This document shows positions 51,381 to 61,154 of a stretch of 64,000 nt of DNA, one piece after another. A program made the translations under genes and the position numbers. Position 1 is the stretch's first letter. Each line of letters opens with the position of its first letter. The DNA is from Bacillaceae bacterium SAS-127. GTDB taxonomy: Bacteria > Bacillota > Bacilli > Bacillales > Domibacillaceae. The stretch spans positions 1 through 64,000 of the forward strand of contig NKXN01000023.1 in the NCBI GenBank assembly GCA_002261155.1. Reading direction: 5' to 3'. The notes below the pieces were generated by a model that saw nothing but the letters and a program-made list of their open reading frames with translations, was not told the origin of the DNA and did not search any database.

Positions 51381-53408
51381 TTACATGAACAATCCGATCA
51401 TCATATCAATCAGTTTAATCCCGATAAATGGCACGAACACTCCGCCGAGGCCGTAGATGATAATGTTTCTTGAGATTAATTGGTTGGCTGACATCGGTAC
51501 ATATTTGACCCCTTTAATCGCTAAGGGGATTAATAATGGAATGATCAAGGCGTTGAAGATGAGCGCAGATAAAATGGCACTCGTTGGTGAATTCAATCCC
51601 ATCACATTTAGTGCTTCCATTTCGGGAATCGCTAACGTAAACATCGCAGGGATGATGGCAAAATATTTCGCTACATCATTCGCAATACTGAATGTCGTTA
51701 ATGACCCTCTCGTCATTAATAATTGTTTTCCGATCGAGACGATCTCAATAATTTTCGTTGGATCGGAGTCTAAGTCGACCATGTTTGCTGCTTCTTTTGC
51801 CGCAATAGTGCCACTGTTCATCGCAAGCCCGACATCGGCTTGAGCCAGGGCAGGGGCATCGTTCGTACCATCTCCGGTCATGGCAACTAATTTTCCTTTA
51901 GCTTGCTCCTCGCGGATGACTCTAATTTTATCTTCCGGTTTTGATTCAGCGACAAAGCCATCCACACCCGCTTCTTTGGCGATGGTAGCGGCGGTTAATG
52001 GATTATCTCCGGTACACATAATCGTTTTAATACCCATTTTTCTCAGTTCATCAAAGCGTTCTTTCATTCCCGGTTTGACGGTGTCTTTTAAATAAATGAT
52101 TCCAAGAATTTGCTCATTTTTGGCGACGGCTAACGGTGTACCACCTTGTTTCGAAATATTATCAGCACTTGTTTTTAAATCATTTGGAATCGTGCCGCCT
52201 TTTTCTTTCACCCAGTGGATGATCGCCTCTACAGATCCTTTTCTATATTCACTGCCCTTGAAATTGATACCGCTCATTCGTTCCTCTGCGGTAAAAGGAA
52301 TGATTTCCGCTTTCTCGTAAACAGATTTTTCCCATGAAGCCCCTTTTTCTTTCGCCAGTTCTAATACGGAGCGGCCTTCAGGTGTTTCATCGAATAAAGA
52401 AGTGATGACTGCCGTATCGATTAGCATTTGTTGTTCGACGTTTTTAACTGTGAGAAAGTCAGCAGCTAACCGGTTTCCAAATGTAATCGTCCCTGTTTTG
52501 TCTAGAACGATCGTGTTAATGTCTCCCGCAGCTTCGACAGCCTTTCCTGACATCGCAATTACATTAAATCGTGTGACGCGATCCATTCCTGCAATCCCGA
52601 TCGCTGATAACAGGGCGCCAATCGTCGTTGGGATCAAACAAACGAGCAAGGCGATCAGTGTAGAAAGCTCTAAATCGATACCTACGTAATTTGCAATCGG
52701 AACGAGTGTCACAACGACAATTAAAAAGATGATCGTTAATGTGACGAGTAAAATGTTTAACGCAATTTCATTCGGCGTTTTTTGACGGGTTGCTCCTTCG
52801 ACGAGGGAAATCATTTTATCAAGAAATGATTCACCCGGATCGGCAGTGATTCGTACCATGACCCAATCGCTCACTACTCTTGTGCCGCCAGTGACGGAAC
52901 TAAAATCGCCACCTGCTTCTTTAATGACAGGAGCCGATTCTCCTGTAATGGCTGATTCATCGATGGAGGCAAGCCCTTCGATGATCTCACCGTCTCCAGG
53001 AATGAATTCGCCGGCTTCTACTAATACGATATCGCCTTTCCGAAGATCATTAGAAGAGACTGGTTTAATGTCTCCGTTTTTCTGTACCTTATGAGCAACA
53101 GTATCTTTTTTCGTTTGTTTAAGGCTATCGGCTTGTGCTTTTCCACGTCCCTCCGCTAATGCCTCTGCAAAGTTACCAAATAAGAGGGTAAATAAAAGGA
53201 TGAGAAATACGGCCAAGTTATAGCCGAATCGTCCTTCCGCTTCAAACAAGGAAGGAGCAACTATCATCAACAATACAAATATTGCACCAATCTCTACGAC
53301 GAAGAGAATCGGATTTTTGATCATAATAAGTGGATTTAGTTTAACAAAGCTTTCGACAACCGCTTTTTGCAGGGCAATCGAGCTTAGCTTAGGTGTTACA
53401 TCTTTCAT
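51381..53408 (-). CDS. kdpB: Potassium-transporting ATPase subunit B (P-type ATPase)
   Basis: 675 residues, the usual length. The P-type phosphorylation motif is [12 protein letters not shown] near residue 305, the hinge is [20 protein letters not shown], the A-domain motif is TGESAPV near 155, and the nucleotide-binding KGS region is [10 protein letters not shown]. Seven membrane helices are recognisable. It couples ATP hydrolysis to K+ import through KdpA. It sits directly after kdpA with a 20-base spacer. Confidence 0.95.
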   Translation of the reverse strand: MKDVTPKLSSIALQKAVVESFVKLNPLIMIKNPILFVVEIGAIFVLLMIVAPSLFEAEGRFGYNLAVFLILLFTLLFGNFAEALAEGRGKAQADSLKQTKKDTVAHKVQKNGDIKPVSSNDLRKGDIVLVEAGEFIPGDGEIIEGLASIDESAITGESAPVIKEAGGDFSSVTGGTRVVSDWVMVRITADPGESFLDKMISLVEGATRQKTPNEIALNILLVTLTIIFLIVVVTLVPIANYVGIDLELSTLIALLVCLIPTTIGALLSAIGIAGMDRVTRFNVIAMSGKAVEAAGDINTIVLDKTGTITFGNRLAADFLTVKNVEQQMLIDTAVITSLFDETPEGRSVLELAKEKGASWEKSVYEKAEIIPFTAEERMSGINFKGSEYRKGSVEAIIHWVKEKGGTIPNDLKTSADNISKQGGTPLAVAKNEQILGIIYLKDTVKPGMKERFDELRKMGIKTIMCTGDNPLTAATIAKEAGVDGFVAESKPEDKIRVIREEQAKGKLVAMTGDGTNDAPALAQADVGLAMNSGTIAAKEAANMVDLDSDPTKIIEIVSIGKQLLMTRGSLTTFSIANDVAKYFAIIPAMFTLAIPEMEALNVMGLNSPTSAILSALIFNALIIPLLIPLAIKGVKYVPMSANQLISRNIIIYGLGGVFVPFIGIKLIDMMIGLFM

Positions 53409-53428
53409 TATTTTTTCACCTCATTCAA

Positions 53429-55108
53429 TTAGCGAATCGTTAAATATTCTGCAATTGGTCCAAGAGCTAGTACCGGTAAAAAGGTTAGAGCACCTACGAT
53501 TAATACGGTTCCGATCAGAAGTCCTGCGAATAACGGTTGATCTGTTTTAAACGTGCCGATCGTTTCAGGGATGGGTTGCTTTTGAGCTAGGGATCCAGCT
53601 ACTGCTAATAAGGCGACGATTGATACATAGCGTCCAAGCAGCATCACAAGACCGGTCGAAATGTTCCAAAATGGAGTGGCATCGCCTAACCCTTCAAATC
53701 CTGATCCATTATTAGCAGCCGCAGAAGTATATTCATAGAGTACTTGTGAAATTCCATGGAAACCTGGGTTACTAATAGTGCTTTTTCCTAACTCAGTCAT
53801 AAAAGCTATGGCTGTTGGTCCAAGAATGATAATCGGATGGGCTAATAAGGCGATCGCAATGAGCTTCATTTCTTTAGGCTCAATTTTTCTCCCTAAAAAT
53901 TCAGGTGTCCGCCCAACCATTAATCCACAAATGAACACGGCGATAATGGCATACATAAGCATATTGACTAACCCGACGCCATCGCCTCCAAAAATCGAAT
54001 TCAGCATCATTAATGACAGTGGGGTGATGCCCCCAAGCGGCGTTAATGTATCATGCATATTATTGACAGTGCCAGTTGTAGCGGCGGTTGTCACGGTACT
54101 AAAGAGAGCCGATTGAGCGATGCCAAATCGCATCTCTTTGCCTTCCATACTACCTTGTGAACCGTCTAGTCCCATGTTGACGAGAGCTGGATTTCCTTGG
54201 CTCTCTGAAAAATAAATGAGTGAAAGGAAGGCTAAGAAAATCAATCCCATCGATGAAAAAATGGTCCAGCCTTGCTTTTGGTTTTTGGCAAATCGCCCGT
54301 AAGTGTACGTTAAGGCGGCTGGGATACACCACATTGCCAGTATTTCTAGTACATTCGTTAACGGGCTTGGGTTTTCAAAGGGGTGAGAGGAATTCACACC
54401 GAAAAATCCTCCGCCGTTTGTTCCTAAATGCTTAATAGATACGAGAGACGCAACCGGTCCAACGGCAATTTCTTGTTTTTCGCCAGAAAGGGTTGTTAGT
54501 TCGATAGATGGTTCTAGTGTTTGTGGCACCTTTAAGCCAACGAGAACGAGTGTGACAATGATCGCCATTGGGATTAATAATCTTGTGTGACCTTTCACAA
54601 AGTCTTCAAAAAAGTTCCCAATTGTTTGCCCTTTTGAGGTGATTCCTCGAATAAATGCGATGGCAACGACAATACCCGTGACGGCTGACGTGAACATCAT
54701 CATCGTAATGACAGCCATTTGTGACAAATAGGATAACCCAGTTTCACCACTATAATGCTGCAAGTTCGTATTGGTCATAAAGCTAATAATCGTATTAAAC
54801 GCTAAAGTCGGTTCCATACTGTCAATACTATTTGGGTTAAAAGGTAAGTATTTTTGTAATCGCAAAATTATATAGCCAACGGCGACGAAAATGATGTTTG
54901 TTAAGATCAACGAGAGAGTGTACTTTTTCGCTGACATATTCGATCGTTCTTTTAATCCGCTGATTGCAAAAATGATATTTTCAATCGGTCGAAATAGTTT
55001 ATCAGAAGCATTAGGTTGGCTAGAGAACACATGATAGATATATGTTCCTAGCGGCTTGACAAGCAGTAAAAGCAAAACCAACACAACGCTTATTTGCAAT
55101 AAATCCAT
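53429..55108 (-). CDS. kdpA: Potassium-transporting ATPase subunit A (channel-like)
   Basis: 559 residues with about ten helices. The four K+-selectivity loops are visible as FMTNTNLQHYSGETGLSYLS, KHLGTNGGGFFGVNSSHPFE, TATTGTVNNMHDTLTPLGGI and AAANNGSGFEGLGDATPFWN. KdpA is the superfamily-of-K-transporter-like subunit that selects potassium. Its leader carries the kdpF gene and two riboswitches, so the operon is off when c-di-AMP is high. Confidence 0.95.
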   Translation of the reverse strand: MDLLQISVVLVLLLLLVKPLGTYIYHVFSSQPNASDKLFRPIENIIFAISGLKERSNMSAKKYTLSLILTNIIFVAVGYIILRLQKYLPFNPNSIDSMEPTLAFNTIISFMTNTNLQHYSGETGLSYLSQMAVITMMMFTSAVTGIVVAIAFIRGITSKGQTIGNFFEDFVKGHTRLLIPMAIIVTLVLVGLKVPQTLEPSIELTTLSGEKQEIAVGPVASLVSIKHLGTNGGGFFGVNSSHPFENPSPLTNVLEILAMWCIPAALTYTYGRFAKNQKQGWTIFSSMGLIFLAFLSLIYFSESQGNPALVNMGLDGSQGSMEGKEMRFGIAQSALFSTVTTAATTGTVNNMHDTLTPLGGITPLSLMMLNSIFGGDGVGLVNMLMYAIIAVFICGLMVGRTPEFLGRKIEPKEMKLIAIALLAHPIIILGPTAIAFMTELGKSTISNPGFHGISQVLYEYTSAAANNGSGFEGLGDATPFWNISTGLVMLLGRYVSIVALLAVAGSLAQKQPIPETIGTFKTDQPLFAGLLIGTVLIVGALTFLPVLALGPIAEYLTIR

Positions 55109-55130
55109 GGGTGGAATCCTCCTTCATTTT

Positions 55131-55208
55131 TTAAAACTTTTCCGGATGAATAAGCACATAAAGTAGAAAAAATAATAGACAAATAGTCACAAAAGCAGCG
55201 AACATCAT
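55131..55208 (-). CDS. kdpF: KdpF-like small subunit
   Basis: 25 residues: MMFAAFVTICLLFFLLYVLI followed by HPEKF. The single helix and the final HPEKF match the KdpF pattern (YLLLALLxPEKF). It lies 23 bases before kdpA and overlaps the preceding small ORF by four bases (ATGA). KdpF stabilises the KdpABC complex. Confidence 0.8.
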   Translation of the reverse strand: MMFAAFVTICLLFFLLYVLIHPEKF

Positions 55209-55306
55209 GATTCATTCCCTCCGATCGTTTGATGACACCAAGAAATAAAAAAAGAAAACAAGCCGAACATAGTAGCGAGCACAACGACCATCAATAGATC
55301 GATCAA
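55205..55306 (-). CDS. Small membrane ORF preceding kdpF
   Basis: 33 residues from TTG 55306, with AAAGGAGTG upstream: MIDLLMVVVLATMFGLFSFF followed by ISWCHQTIGGNES. One membrane helix. It is translationally coupled to kdpF (overlapping stop and start) and is the first coding unit after the riboswitches. No family is recognised; an extra Kdp-associated peptide is possible. Confidence 0.55.
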   Translation of the reverse strand: MIDLLMVVVLATMFGLFSFFISWCHQTIGGNES

Positions 55307-55344
55307 GTTAAAACACTCCTTTTTTGTTAAAAATTGTTTAGAAG

Positions 55345-55392
55345 AACAAAAAAGAAGCCACAGGAAGAGGTCACTCTTCCTGTGGCTTCTTA
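55345..55392 (-). terminator. Riboswitch-controlled terminator of the kdp leader
   Basis: Seventeen-base stem AGAAGCCACAGGAAGAG with its complement (plus arms 55353-55369 and 55374-55390), with TTTTTTG on the minus-strand side. Transcription reaching it stops before kdpFABC. Confidence 0.85.
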
Positions 55393-55439
55393 TTACGGCA
55401 TAGAAAAATAAGCCGTGTGAATACACAGAATTTGTGTTG

Positions 55440-55560
55440 CCTCTCTCAATGCGCTTACGAGGTTAGCTGACGGATTCGGACTTGAGAGTGTCCTACTCAA
55501 TATTTTGAGATTCACCCCATGTGACTGATGAGCCACGGTTGGTTCCCCCGCTTCCTGAAA
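55440..55560 (-). promoter_or_regulatory. c-di-AMP riboswitch (ydaO/yuaA class), kdp-proximal copy
   Basis: On the minus strand the family landmarks are GCGGGGGAACCAA, GGGGTGAATCTCAAA, CCGAATCCGTCAGCTAACC and CTCGTAAGCG, all in order. Known role: c-di-AMP binding promotes termination, shutting off potassium uptake genes. It feeds the terminator at 55345-55392. Confidence 0.9.
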
Positions 55561-55637
55561 AAATAGGAACTAAGCAAAATAGATGCATACGTTTAATTAT
55601 TTAATTGTTTAGTTTGTTTACTAAATGCTCACCATCT

Positions 55638-55752
55638 CCCTCTCACAACGCTTACGAGGTTAGCTGACGGATTCGGACAGTAAGAGTTGCCCTACTCAAT
55701 TGTTTGAGATTCACCCCAGTGTTTATTGGTTCCCCCGTTTCTCATGATCTTC
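55638..55752 (-). promoter_or_regulatory. c-di-AMP riboswitch, promoter-proximal copy
   Basis: The same landmarks as the first copy (ACGGGGGAACCAA, GGGGTGAATCTCAAA, CCGAATCCGTCAGCTAACC, CTCGTAAGCG) about 195 bases upstream. No T-run terminator is visible between the two, so both aptamers appear to share one terminator. Confidence 0.88.
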
Positions 55753-56033
55753 ATGTGGAATTCAGCGAATTGGAAAAATTTCTTAACAAAAAATTAAGAT
55801 TGATGTCATTCTAGTCCGATCGTGAAAACTTGTAAAGCAAAAAAAATCGACATGAAGCTGCCGGTTACTTCGTTTATTTTGTCATATTTCGTCGGAATAT
55901 AAATATTTTTAGGGAATGTATTCCTTTTTGTTTTTGCATAGGTCATCGTATTGTTAGGTATTTTTTCATGGTATAATGGCATGGGGAATTGTTTCATGAA
56001 AAAACTACTCCTATTGATGGGGGAGGTGCACAA

Positions 56034-57695
56034 TTGCAACATACGTATAAAGAAGTATTCGATATTTTACATGCGTTGAATCAGAAATCGATTATAGCAA
56101 TCACGGATCAAAACGGTATAATTACGTTCGTTAATGATAAATTCTGTGAAATTTCACAATATGAATCTCATGAGCTGTTAGGCAAAACGCATCGTATTGT
56201 TAATTCTAATTATCATGATCATTTATTTTTTGAAGATATGTGGCGCACCATTGGTAAAGGAGATATATGGAGTGGAGAAGTTCGAAATCGTGCGAAGGAT
56301 GGATCGTATTATTGGGTAGATACAACGATTGTTCCTTTTCGAGACACAGAGGGAGAACTGTATCAGTTTATCGCTATTCGAAATGATATTACCGAGAAAA
56401 AGAACCTTGAAGAAACGTTGTTGAAAAAGACGCTTGAAGATCCGGTGACGGGGCTACACAATGCTAATTACTTTGAGCAAGTGGTAAAGAAGCGAATGCA
56501 TATAGGTGAAGAATTTTACCTTCTGTATATTAACATTGATGACTTTAAACGGATTAATGAAAGTCTAGGTGTACAGCACTCAAATGAAATTCTTAAAATT
56601 GTCGGTGAACGGTTGCGAGAAATCATTCCAAATGACAACGAGGTTATCACTCGAATACATGGGGATGAATTTGCCGTACTTCTCGATCCTGCTTATGGTG
56701 AAGTAGAAGAGGTGATTGAAAGCATTTATCAAGTGTTTGAAGAGCCTATCACGTATAAGCAGTCCTTTTATTATATGACGCTTAGTATAGGAGTTACTCA
56801 TTATCCGACTTATGGAGACACCTTTGAAGATTTAATGCAAACAGCTTTTCATGCAGTAAAACTAGCGAAAGCGAAAGGGAAAAATCAATTTATTCCCTTT
56901 GATAGTAGCATGACGATCAACATTAATCGTAAATTTGAAATCAAAAATTGTTTGCATCATTCGATTCAAAATCAGTGCTTTCAAGTACATTATCAGCCGC
57001 AATTCAATAAAAATGGTGAATTAGAAAGCTTTGAAGCTCTCGTACGTTGGAATTCTGAAACATTGGGGTTTGTTCCTCCTGATGAATTTATTCCAATAGC
57101 AGAAGAAACAGGATTGATTATTCCGCTAGGGTATTTATTATTCGCCATAGTTCTGCAAGACCTACCAAAACTACAACAATCTCTACAAAAACCAGTGAAA
57201 ATTGGCTTCAATTTATCTATGAAGCAATTTTTTGATGATCATTTATTTACGAACATTCAAAGTCTATGTAAAAAATATAAGATCGCCCCTTCTTTTATTA
57301 AGCTTGAAATTACAGAAAGTGTAGCAATTAAAGATCCAGATATTGTTATTTCTCTCATTAAGCAGTTTAAAGATATAGGGATGGAAGTAGAGCTCGATGA
57401 TTATGGAACAGGGTATTCTAGTCTTCAATATTTGAAAAACTTACCGATTACGTCTGTCAAAATTGATAGAAGCTTTATTCAAGACATAACGAACTCCTCC
57501 AAAAGTCGAGCGATTGTCGATGCGACTATTCACATCGCTCACGAACTAGGCTTTCACGTCATTGCAGAAGGCGTGGAAACAGCTGAACAAGTAGCATGCT
57601 TAAAAGACCTTAAATGCGACTACTTTCAAGGGTATTATTTCGGCAAGCCGGCTCCTCTTGAGAGTGCCTGTCACTCCCCGACTTTTGTCGAATGA
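56034..57695 (+). CDS. PAS-GGDEF-EAL cyclic-di-GMP enzyme
   Basis: 553 residues from TTG 56034, with GGGGGAGG at 56018-56025. An N-terminal PAS domain is ITDQNGIITFVNDKFCEISQ near 20. The GGDEF domain has HGDEF in place of GGDEF (ITRIHGDEFAVLL), so cyclase activity may be low. The EAL domain is complete: FEALVRW, NLSMKQF, KLEITES, DDYGTGYSS, VKIDRSF and AEGVET. A c-di-GMP phosphodiesterase role is likelier. The last residues (SACHSPTFVE) come from a dispersed repeat inserted at the 3' end. Confidence 0.85.
   Translation: MQHTYKEVFDILHALNQKSIIAITDQNGIITFVNDKFCEISQYESHELLGKTHRIVNSNYHDHLFFEDMWRTIGKGDIWSGEVRNRAKDGSYYWVDTTIVPFRDTEGELYQFIAIRNDITEKKNLEETLLKKTLEDPVTGLHNANYFEQVVKKRMHIGEEFYLLYINIDDFKRINESLGVQHSNEILKIVGERLREIIPNDNEVITRIHGDEFAVLLDPAYGEVEEVIESIYQVFEEPITYKQSFYYMTLSIGVTHYPTYGDTFEDLMQTAFHAVKLAKAKGKNQFIPFDSSMTININRKFEIKNCLHHSIQNQCFQVHYQPQFNKNGELESFEALVRWNSETLGFVPPDEFIPIAEETGLIIPLGYLLFAIVLQDLPKLQQSLQKPVKIGFNLSMKQFFDDHLFTNIQSLCKKYKIAPSFIKLEITESVAIKDPDIVISLIKQFKDIGMEVELDDYGTGYSSLQYLKNLPITSVKIDRSFIQDITNSSKSRAIVDATIHIAHELGFHVIAEGVETAEQVACLKDLKCDYFQGYYFGKPAPLESACHSPTFVE
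57663..57691 (+). repeat. Dispersed repeat GTGCCTGTCACTCCCCG, copy 1
   Basis: GTGCCTGTCACTCCCCG followed by ACTTTTGTCGAA. The copy overlaps the 3' end of the GGDEF-EAL coding sequence. Two further copies are at 58288 and 61666. Confidence 0.7.
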
Positions 57696-57703
57696 AAGAA
57701 GAT

Positions 57704-57746
57704 AAAAAGACGAAAGTCACCTGTAAAAGATGACTTTCGTCTTTTT
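57704..57746. terminator. Bidirectional terminator
   Basis: Fifteen-base stem AAAAGACGAAAGTCA (57704-57718) with TGACTTTCGTCTTTT (57730-57744), between convergent genes. Confidence 0.85.
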
Positions 57747-57763
57747 AAATATTGAGCGAATGC

Positions 57764-58249
57764 TCAGTCTTTTTTTGCGAAAGTACTTGGCATTACAACA
57801 GCCATCACTTCTCCGCGAGCACAAAGAATATCACCGGCAAATACTTCTGTTTCTACTTTCCATTTCTTCGGATGAATTTCGGTCACTGACCCGATCGCGA
57901 CTAACGGCACGTCTTGTGGAGTAGGCTTTAAAAAATTCACATTGAGTGAAGCCGTCACAAAACGCGGAGGAGGTGTGCCATCTCCAACTTCATGTCCATT
58001 TTTTCGATGTAAAGCTAAAGCAGCTGATCCCGTTCCATGACAATCAATTAAAGAAGCCACTAATCCACCATAGACAAACCCTGGAATGGCCGTATGTTCA
58101 GGCTGAGGCGTATAAACCGTTTTCGTTCGTTCGCCATCCCAACCTGTCCGAAAATGATGCCCCTCTTCATTTAAACGTCCACAACCATAACACCAAGCAA
58201 AATCATCTGGATAATCATCTTGAATCGACTTAACTACTTGTTCAATCAT
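57764..58249 (-). CDS. PaaI-family hotdog thioesterase
   Basis: 161 residues. The hotdog fold is seen in AIPGFVYGGLVASLIDCHGT near residue 55, and TASLNVNFLKPTPQDVP near 99; the catalytic region is the conserved GGxxASLIDxxG loop. An N-terminal Cys pair (WCYGCGRLNEEGHHF) may bind metal. Family knowledge: hydrolyses acyl-CoA thioesters. Substrate is unknown. Confidence 0.83.
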   Translation of the reverse strand: MIEQVVKSIQDDYPDDFAWCYGCGRLNEEGHHFRTGWDGERTKTVYTPQPEHTAIPGFVYGGLVASLIDCHGTGSAALALHRKNGHEVGDGTPPPRFVTASLNVNFLKPTPQDVPLVAIGSVTEIHPKKWKVETEVFAGDILCARGEVMAVVMPSTFAKKD

Positions 58250-58287
58250 AACTTCCCCTCCTTTTGTCAGAATATTATAACATGTTT

Positions 58288-58318
58288 AGGTGCCTGTCAC
58301 TCCCCGAACTTTGTCGAA
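58288..58318 (+). repeat. Dispersed repeat, copy 2
   Basis: AGGTGCCTGTCACTCCCCG followed by AACTTTGTCGAA, in the short gap between the thioesterase start and the mtnW promoter. Confidence 0.7.
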
Positions 58319-58348
58319 GGAGAATTTTTCTGTTTTTTTAAAATTTTG

Positions 58349-58378
58349 TTGACAGTTTGTTAAGGTACATGGCATAAT
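58349..58378 (+). promoter_or_regulatory. SigA-type promoter of the methionine salvage operon
   Basis: TTGACA (58349-58354), 18-base spacer, CATAAT (58373-58378). It lies about 35 bases upstream of the S-box aptamer. Confidence 0.75.
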
Positions 58379-58416
58379 CCTAATTAATCTATGAGATATA
58401 CAAATTTAATACAATG

Positions 58417-58524
58417 ATTCTTATCAAGAGCAGGCGGAGGGATGAGCCCGATGAAGCCCGGCAACCGACTCGTTATGAGCACGGTGCTAATTCTCACAAC
58501 AGATATGTTGACAGATAAGAAGTT
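58417..58524 (+). promoter_or_regulatory. SAM-I (S-box) riboswitch
   Basis: Core motifs in order: TTATCAAGAGCAGGCGGAGG (58421-58440), GATGAGCCCGATGAAGCCCG, GCAACCG, GGTGCTAATTC and ACAGAT. Known role: SAM binding stabilises the downstream terminator, so the mtn genes are on when methionine/SAM is low. Confidence 0.95.
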
Positions 58525-58534
58525 GTTTTTTCGG

Positions 58535-58566
58535 AAACCTCTTCTTATTTGAAGAGGTTTTTTTAT
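58535..58566 (+). terminator. S-box-controlled terminator
   Basis: AAACCTCTTC (58535-58544) pairs with GAAGAGGTTT (58551-58560), then TTTTT, 43 bases before mtnW. Confidence 0.9.
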
Positions 58567-58608
58567 TGTATACACATACGGGATTGAAAAAATGTGAGGT
58601 GAAAAAAG

Positions 58609-59829
58609 ATGAGTGGAGTCACAGCTGTTTATCAAATCATTGCGGATCAATCGAGTTTACTGAAGAAAGCAGAAGGCATCGCGCTCGGATTAACAGTGGG
58701 TTCTTGGACGGACTTGCCACTGCTTGAACAGGAGCAGCTAAAAAAACATAAGGGTCATGTTAGAGAGATCAAGGAAATTGGTGAAGACACTTCGGGAAAA
58801 ACAATAGCGGAAATCGATATTCATTTTCCACGAGCGAACTTTTCAACGGATCTTCCGGCTGTATTAACGACGACCTTTGGAAAATTATCATTAGACGGTG
58901 AAGTAAAATTAATCGACTTAAAGTTAGATGATGAGCTGTTGAAAGATTTCCCAGGACCTCGATGGGGCATTAGCGGTATTCGTGAACAACTGAATATTTA
59001 CGATCGTCCGTTAATTATGAGCATCTTTAAGGGAGTGATCGGTCGGGATATGAATTACTTGCTCGACCAATTGCGAGAACAAGCGCTGGGCGGTGTCGAC
59101 CTTGTGAAAGATGATGAAATTCTTTTTGACAATGAGCTGACTCCATTTGAAAAAAGAGTGACAGAAGGAAAACAGCTTCTCCATCAAGTATACGAGGAAA
59201 CAGGACATCGCACATTGTATGCGGTCAATTTAACTGGACGCACGTTTGAATTAAGGGAGAAAGCAAGGATAGCGAAAGAGTTAGGAGCTGACATTCTGCT
59301 GTTTAACGTTTTCACTTATGGATTAGATGTGCTGCAAAGCTTGCGTGAAGATGACGAAATCGCTTTGCCGATTATGGCTCACCCAGCCTTTAGCGGTGCG
59401 ATCGCTGCTTCGGAAAGATACGGTCTCTCTTATTCTTTATTGTTAGGCACATTAACAAGACTTGCCGGAGCGGATTTTTCCTTGTTTCCATCGCCTTATG
59501 GGAGCGTAGCGTTAGAAAAAGAGAAAGTCCTAAAAGTGAAAGAAGCGTTAACTCGGGAGTCTTCTTTAAAATCAACATTCCCAGTTCCATCAGCAGGTAT
59601 TCATCCGGGGCTTGTGCCACTGTTAGTCAATGATTTTGGCAAAGACTGCGTCATTAATGCAGGTGGAGGAGTACACGGACACCCATTAGGTGCAAAAGGT
59701 GGCGGCCGAGCTTTTCGGCAAGCGGTAGAAGCGGTGCAAGCAGGGATTCCGTTACCAGAAGCGACAGCTAGCGTTGAATTACAAGAAGCAATTCGATTAT
59801 GGGGATGGAAGGACGGTAAGACATCTTGA
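58609..59829 (+). CDS. mtnW: 2,3-diketo-5-methylthiopentyl-1-phosphate enolase
   Basis: 406 residues; RuBisCO-like protein of the methionine salvage pathway. Conserved blocks: GIRGQ-like [20 protein letters not shown] near residue 110, the metal/carbamate region [20 protein letters not shown] near 165, and [17 protein letters not shown] near 255. It catalyses enolisation of the diketone ahead of mtnX. It is the first gene of the S-box operon, and mtnX starts inside its stop codon. Confidence 0.93.
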   Translation: MSGVTAVYQIIADQSSLLKKAEGIALGLTVGSWTDLPLLEQEQLKKHKGHVREIKEIGEDTSGKTIAEIDIHFPRANFSTDLPAVLTTTFGKLSLDGEVKLIDLKLDDELLKDFPGPRWGISGIREQLNIYDRPLIMSIFKGVIGRDMNYLLDQLREQALGGVDLVKDDEILFDNELTPFEKRVTEGKQLLHQVYEETGHRTLYAVNLTGRTFELREKARIAKELGADILLFNVFTYGLDVLQSLREDDEIALPIMAHPAFSGAIAASERYGLSYSLLLGTLTRLAGADFSLFPSPYGSVALEKEKVLKVKEALTRESSLKSTFPVPSAGIHPGLVPLLVNDFGKDCVINAGGGVHGHPLGAKGGGRAFRQAVEAVQAGIPLPEATASVELQEAIRLWGWKDGKTS

Positions 59830-60494
59830 AACAGCCAATTATTTTTTGTGACTTTGATGGAACGGTAACGAAAAAAGATAATATTGCGAGCATTATGGAG
59901 CGTTTTGCTCCTCCTGAATGTGAGAGATTGAAGAATGAGATTCTAGCTCAGAAGATCAGTATTCAAGAAGGAGTCGGCCAAATGTTTGAGCTATTGCCTT
60001 CTTCTTTACAGCAAGACATTATCGACTTTGTATTAGAGACGGCAGAAATTAGAGAAGGCTTTTCGGACTTTGTTCAGTATGCAAAACAACAACAGATTCC
60101 TCTTTATATCGTCAGTGGTGGCATTGATTTTTTCGTCAAACCGATGCTAGAGTCTTTTGATTCGATTGCCGGCGCATATTGCAATGAAGCAGATTTTAGC
60201 GGAGAGACGATTCAGATTCAATGGCCTCATGTATGTGATGATCAGTGCTCCAATCAAAATTGCGGTTGCTGCAAGCCAACGATTATTCGCCAACTGGCAA
60301 ATGCCGACGTACATACAATTGTCATCGGCGATTCAGTCACCGACTTACAAGCGGCTAAAATTGCCGATACGGTCATTGCGAGAGATTATTTATCAGAAAA
60401 ATGTACGGCGCTTTCGATCCCATCTCAATCGTTTGAAACGTTCTATGACTGTATTGAAGTGTTAGAAAATCTGCAAGGGGTGGGGAGAAAATGA
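59826..60494 (+). CDS. mtnX: 2-hydroxy-3-keto-5-methylthiopentenyl-1-phosphate phosphatase
   Basis: 222 residues from TTG 59826, overlapping the mtnW stop by four bases. HAD-fold phosphatase: [14 protein letters not shown] with the nucleophile Asp near residue 8, [13 protein letters not shown] near 90, and [13 protein letters not shown] near 165. Conserved Cys-rich stretch [17 protein letters not shown] near 140. It converts the enol phosphate to the acireductone. Confidence 0.92.
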   Translation: MKQPIIFCDFDGTVTKKDNIASIMERFAPPECERLKNEILAQKISIQEGVGQMFELLPSSLQQDIIDFVLETAEIREGFSDFVQYAKQQQIPLYIVSGGIDFFVKPMLESFDSIAGAYCNEADFSGETIQIQWPHVCDDQCSNQNCGCCKPTIIRQLANADVHTIVIGDSVTDLQAAKIADTVIARDYLSEKCTALSIPSQSFETFYDCIEVLENLQGVGRK

Positions 60495-61114
60495 GTGTAT
60501 TCGTGACCCGCGCTTATGAGTTGAGTGAAATTAAAGAGGAGCTGGCCGCTCGTGACTGGTTTATGGGAACGAGTGGGAATTTAGCCATCAAGGTTCAAAA
60601 CGATCCCATCCAATTTCTTGTGACTGCTAGCGGCAAAGATAAGCGCAAAAAAACGAGTGAAGATTTCTTGCTTGTCGATGGAGAAGGGAATCCCGTTGGA
60701 GAGACGAGTTTGAAGCCGTCAGCGGAAACGCTTTTACACTGTGAAATTTACCGCCGAACGAAGGCGGGCTGTAGCTTACATGTACATACAGTAGCGAATA
60801 ATGTGATTTCTGAACTGTATGGGGATCAGGGGGAAATTGTGTTTCAAGGTCAAGAGCTGATCAAGGCATTTGGCCGCTGGGAAGAGGACGTGAAATGGCC
60901 GATTCCTATTATCCCTAACTATGCGGATATCCCGGCTTTAGCTACTGCGATGGTCCCTTTTGTCAATGAAGAAAAGGGGGCGGTGTTAATTCGAAATCAC
61001 GGCATTACCGTCTGGGGCAAAGATAGCTTTGAAGCGAAGAAAGTGCTTGAAGCCTGTGAATTTTTATTTCAGTACCAGTTGGCGCTTATTCAAGCGAAAG
61101 CGAGCCTTCATTGA
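60491..61114 (+). CDS. mtnB: Methylthioribulose-1-phosphate dehydratase
   Basis: 207 residues, overlapping mtnX by four bases. Class II aldolase/adducin fold: [13 protein letters not shown] near 24, the zinc-binding His pair in [18 protein letters not shown] near 95, and [14 protein letters not shown] with the third His near 170. It dehydrates 5-methylthioribulose 1-phosphate, the step before mtnW. Confidence 0.92.
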   Translation: MSVFVTRAYELSEIKEELAARDWFMGTSGNLAIKVQNDPIQFLVTASGKDKRKKTSEDFLLVDGEGNPVGETSLKPSAETLLHCEIYRRTKAGCSLHVHTVANNVISELYGDQGEIVFQGQELIKAFGRWEEDVKWPIPIIPNYADIPALATAMVPFVNEEKGAVLIRNHGITVWGKDSFEAKKVLEACEFLFQYQLALIQAKASLH

Positions 61115-61154
61115 TTTTTAAAAATTGCTAATATTGAAAATAGGAGGGGTTTAA

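Noticed and set aside
51457-53094. Several plus-strand open frames inside kdpB
   Set aside because: Shadow frames of a well-conserved gene; composition follows the opposite-strand codons.
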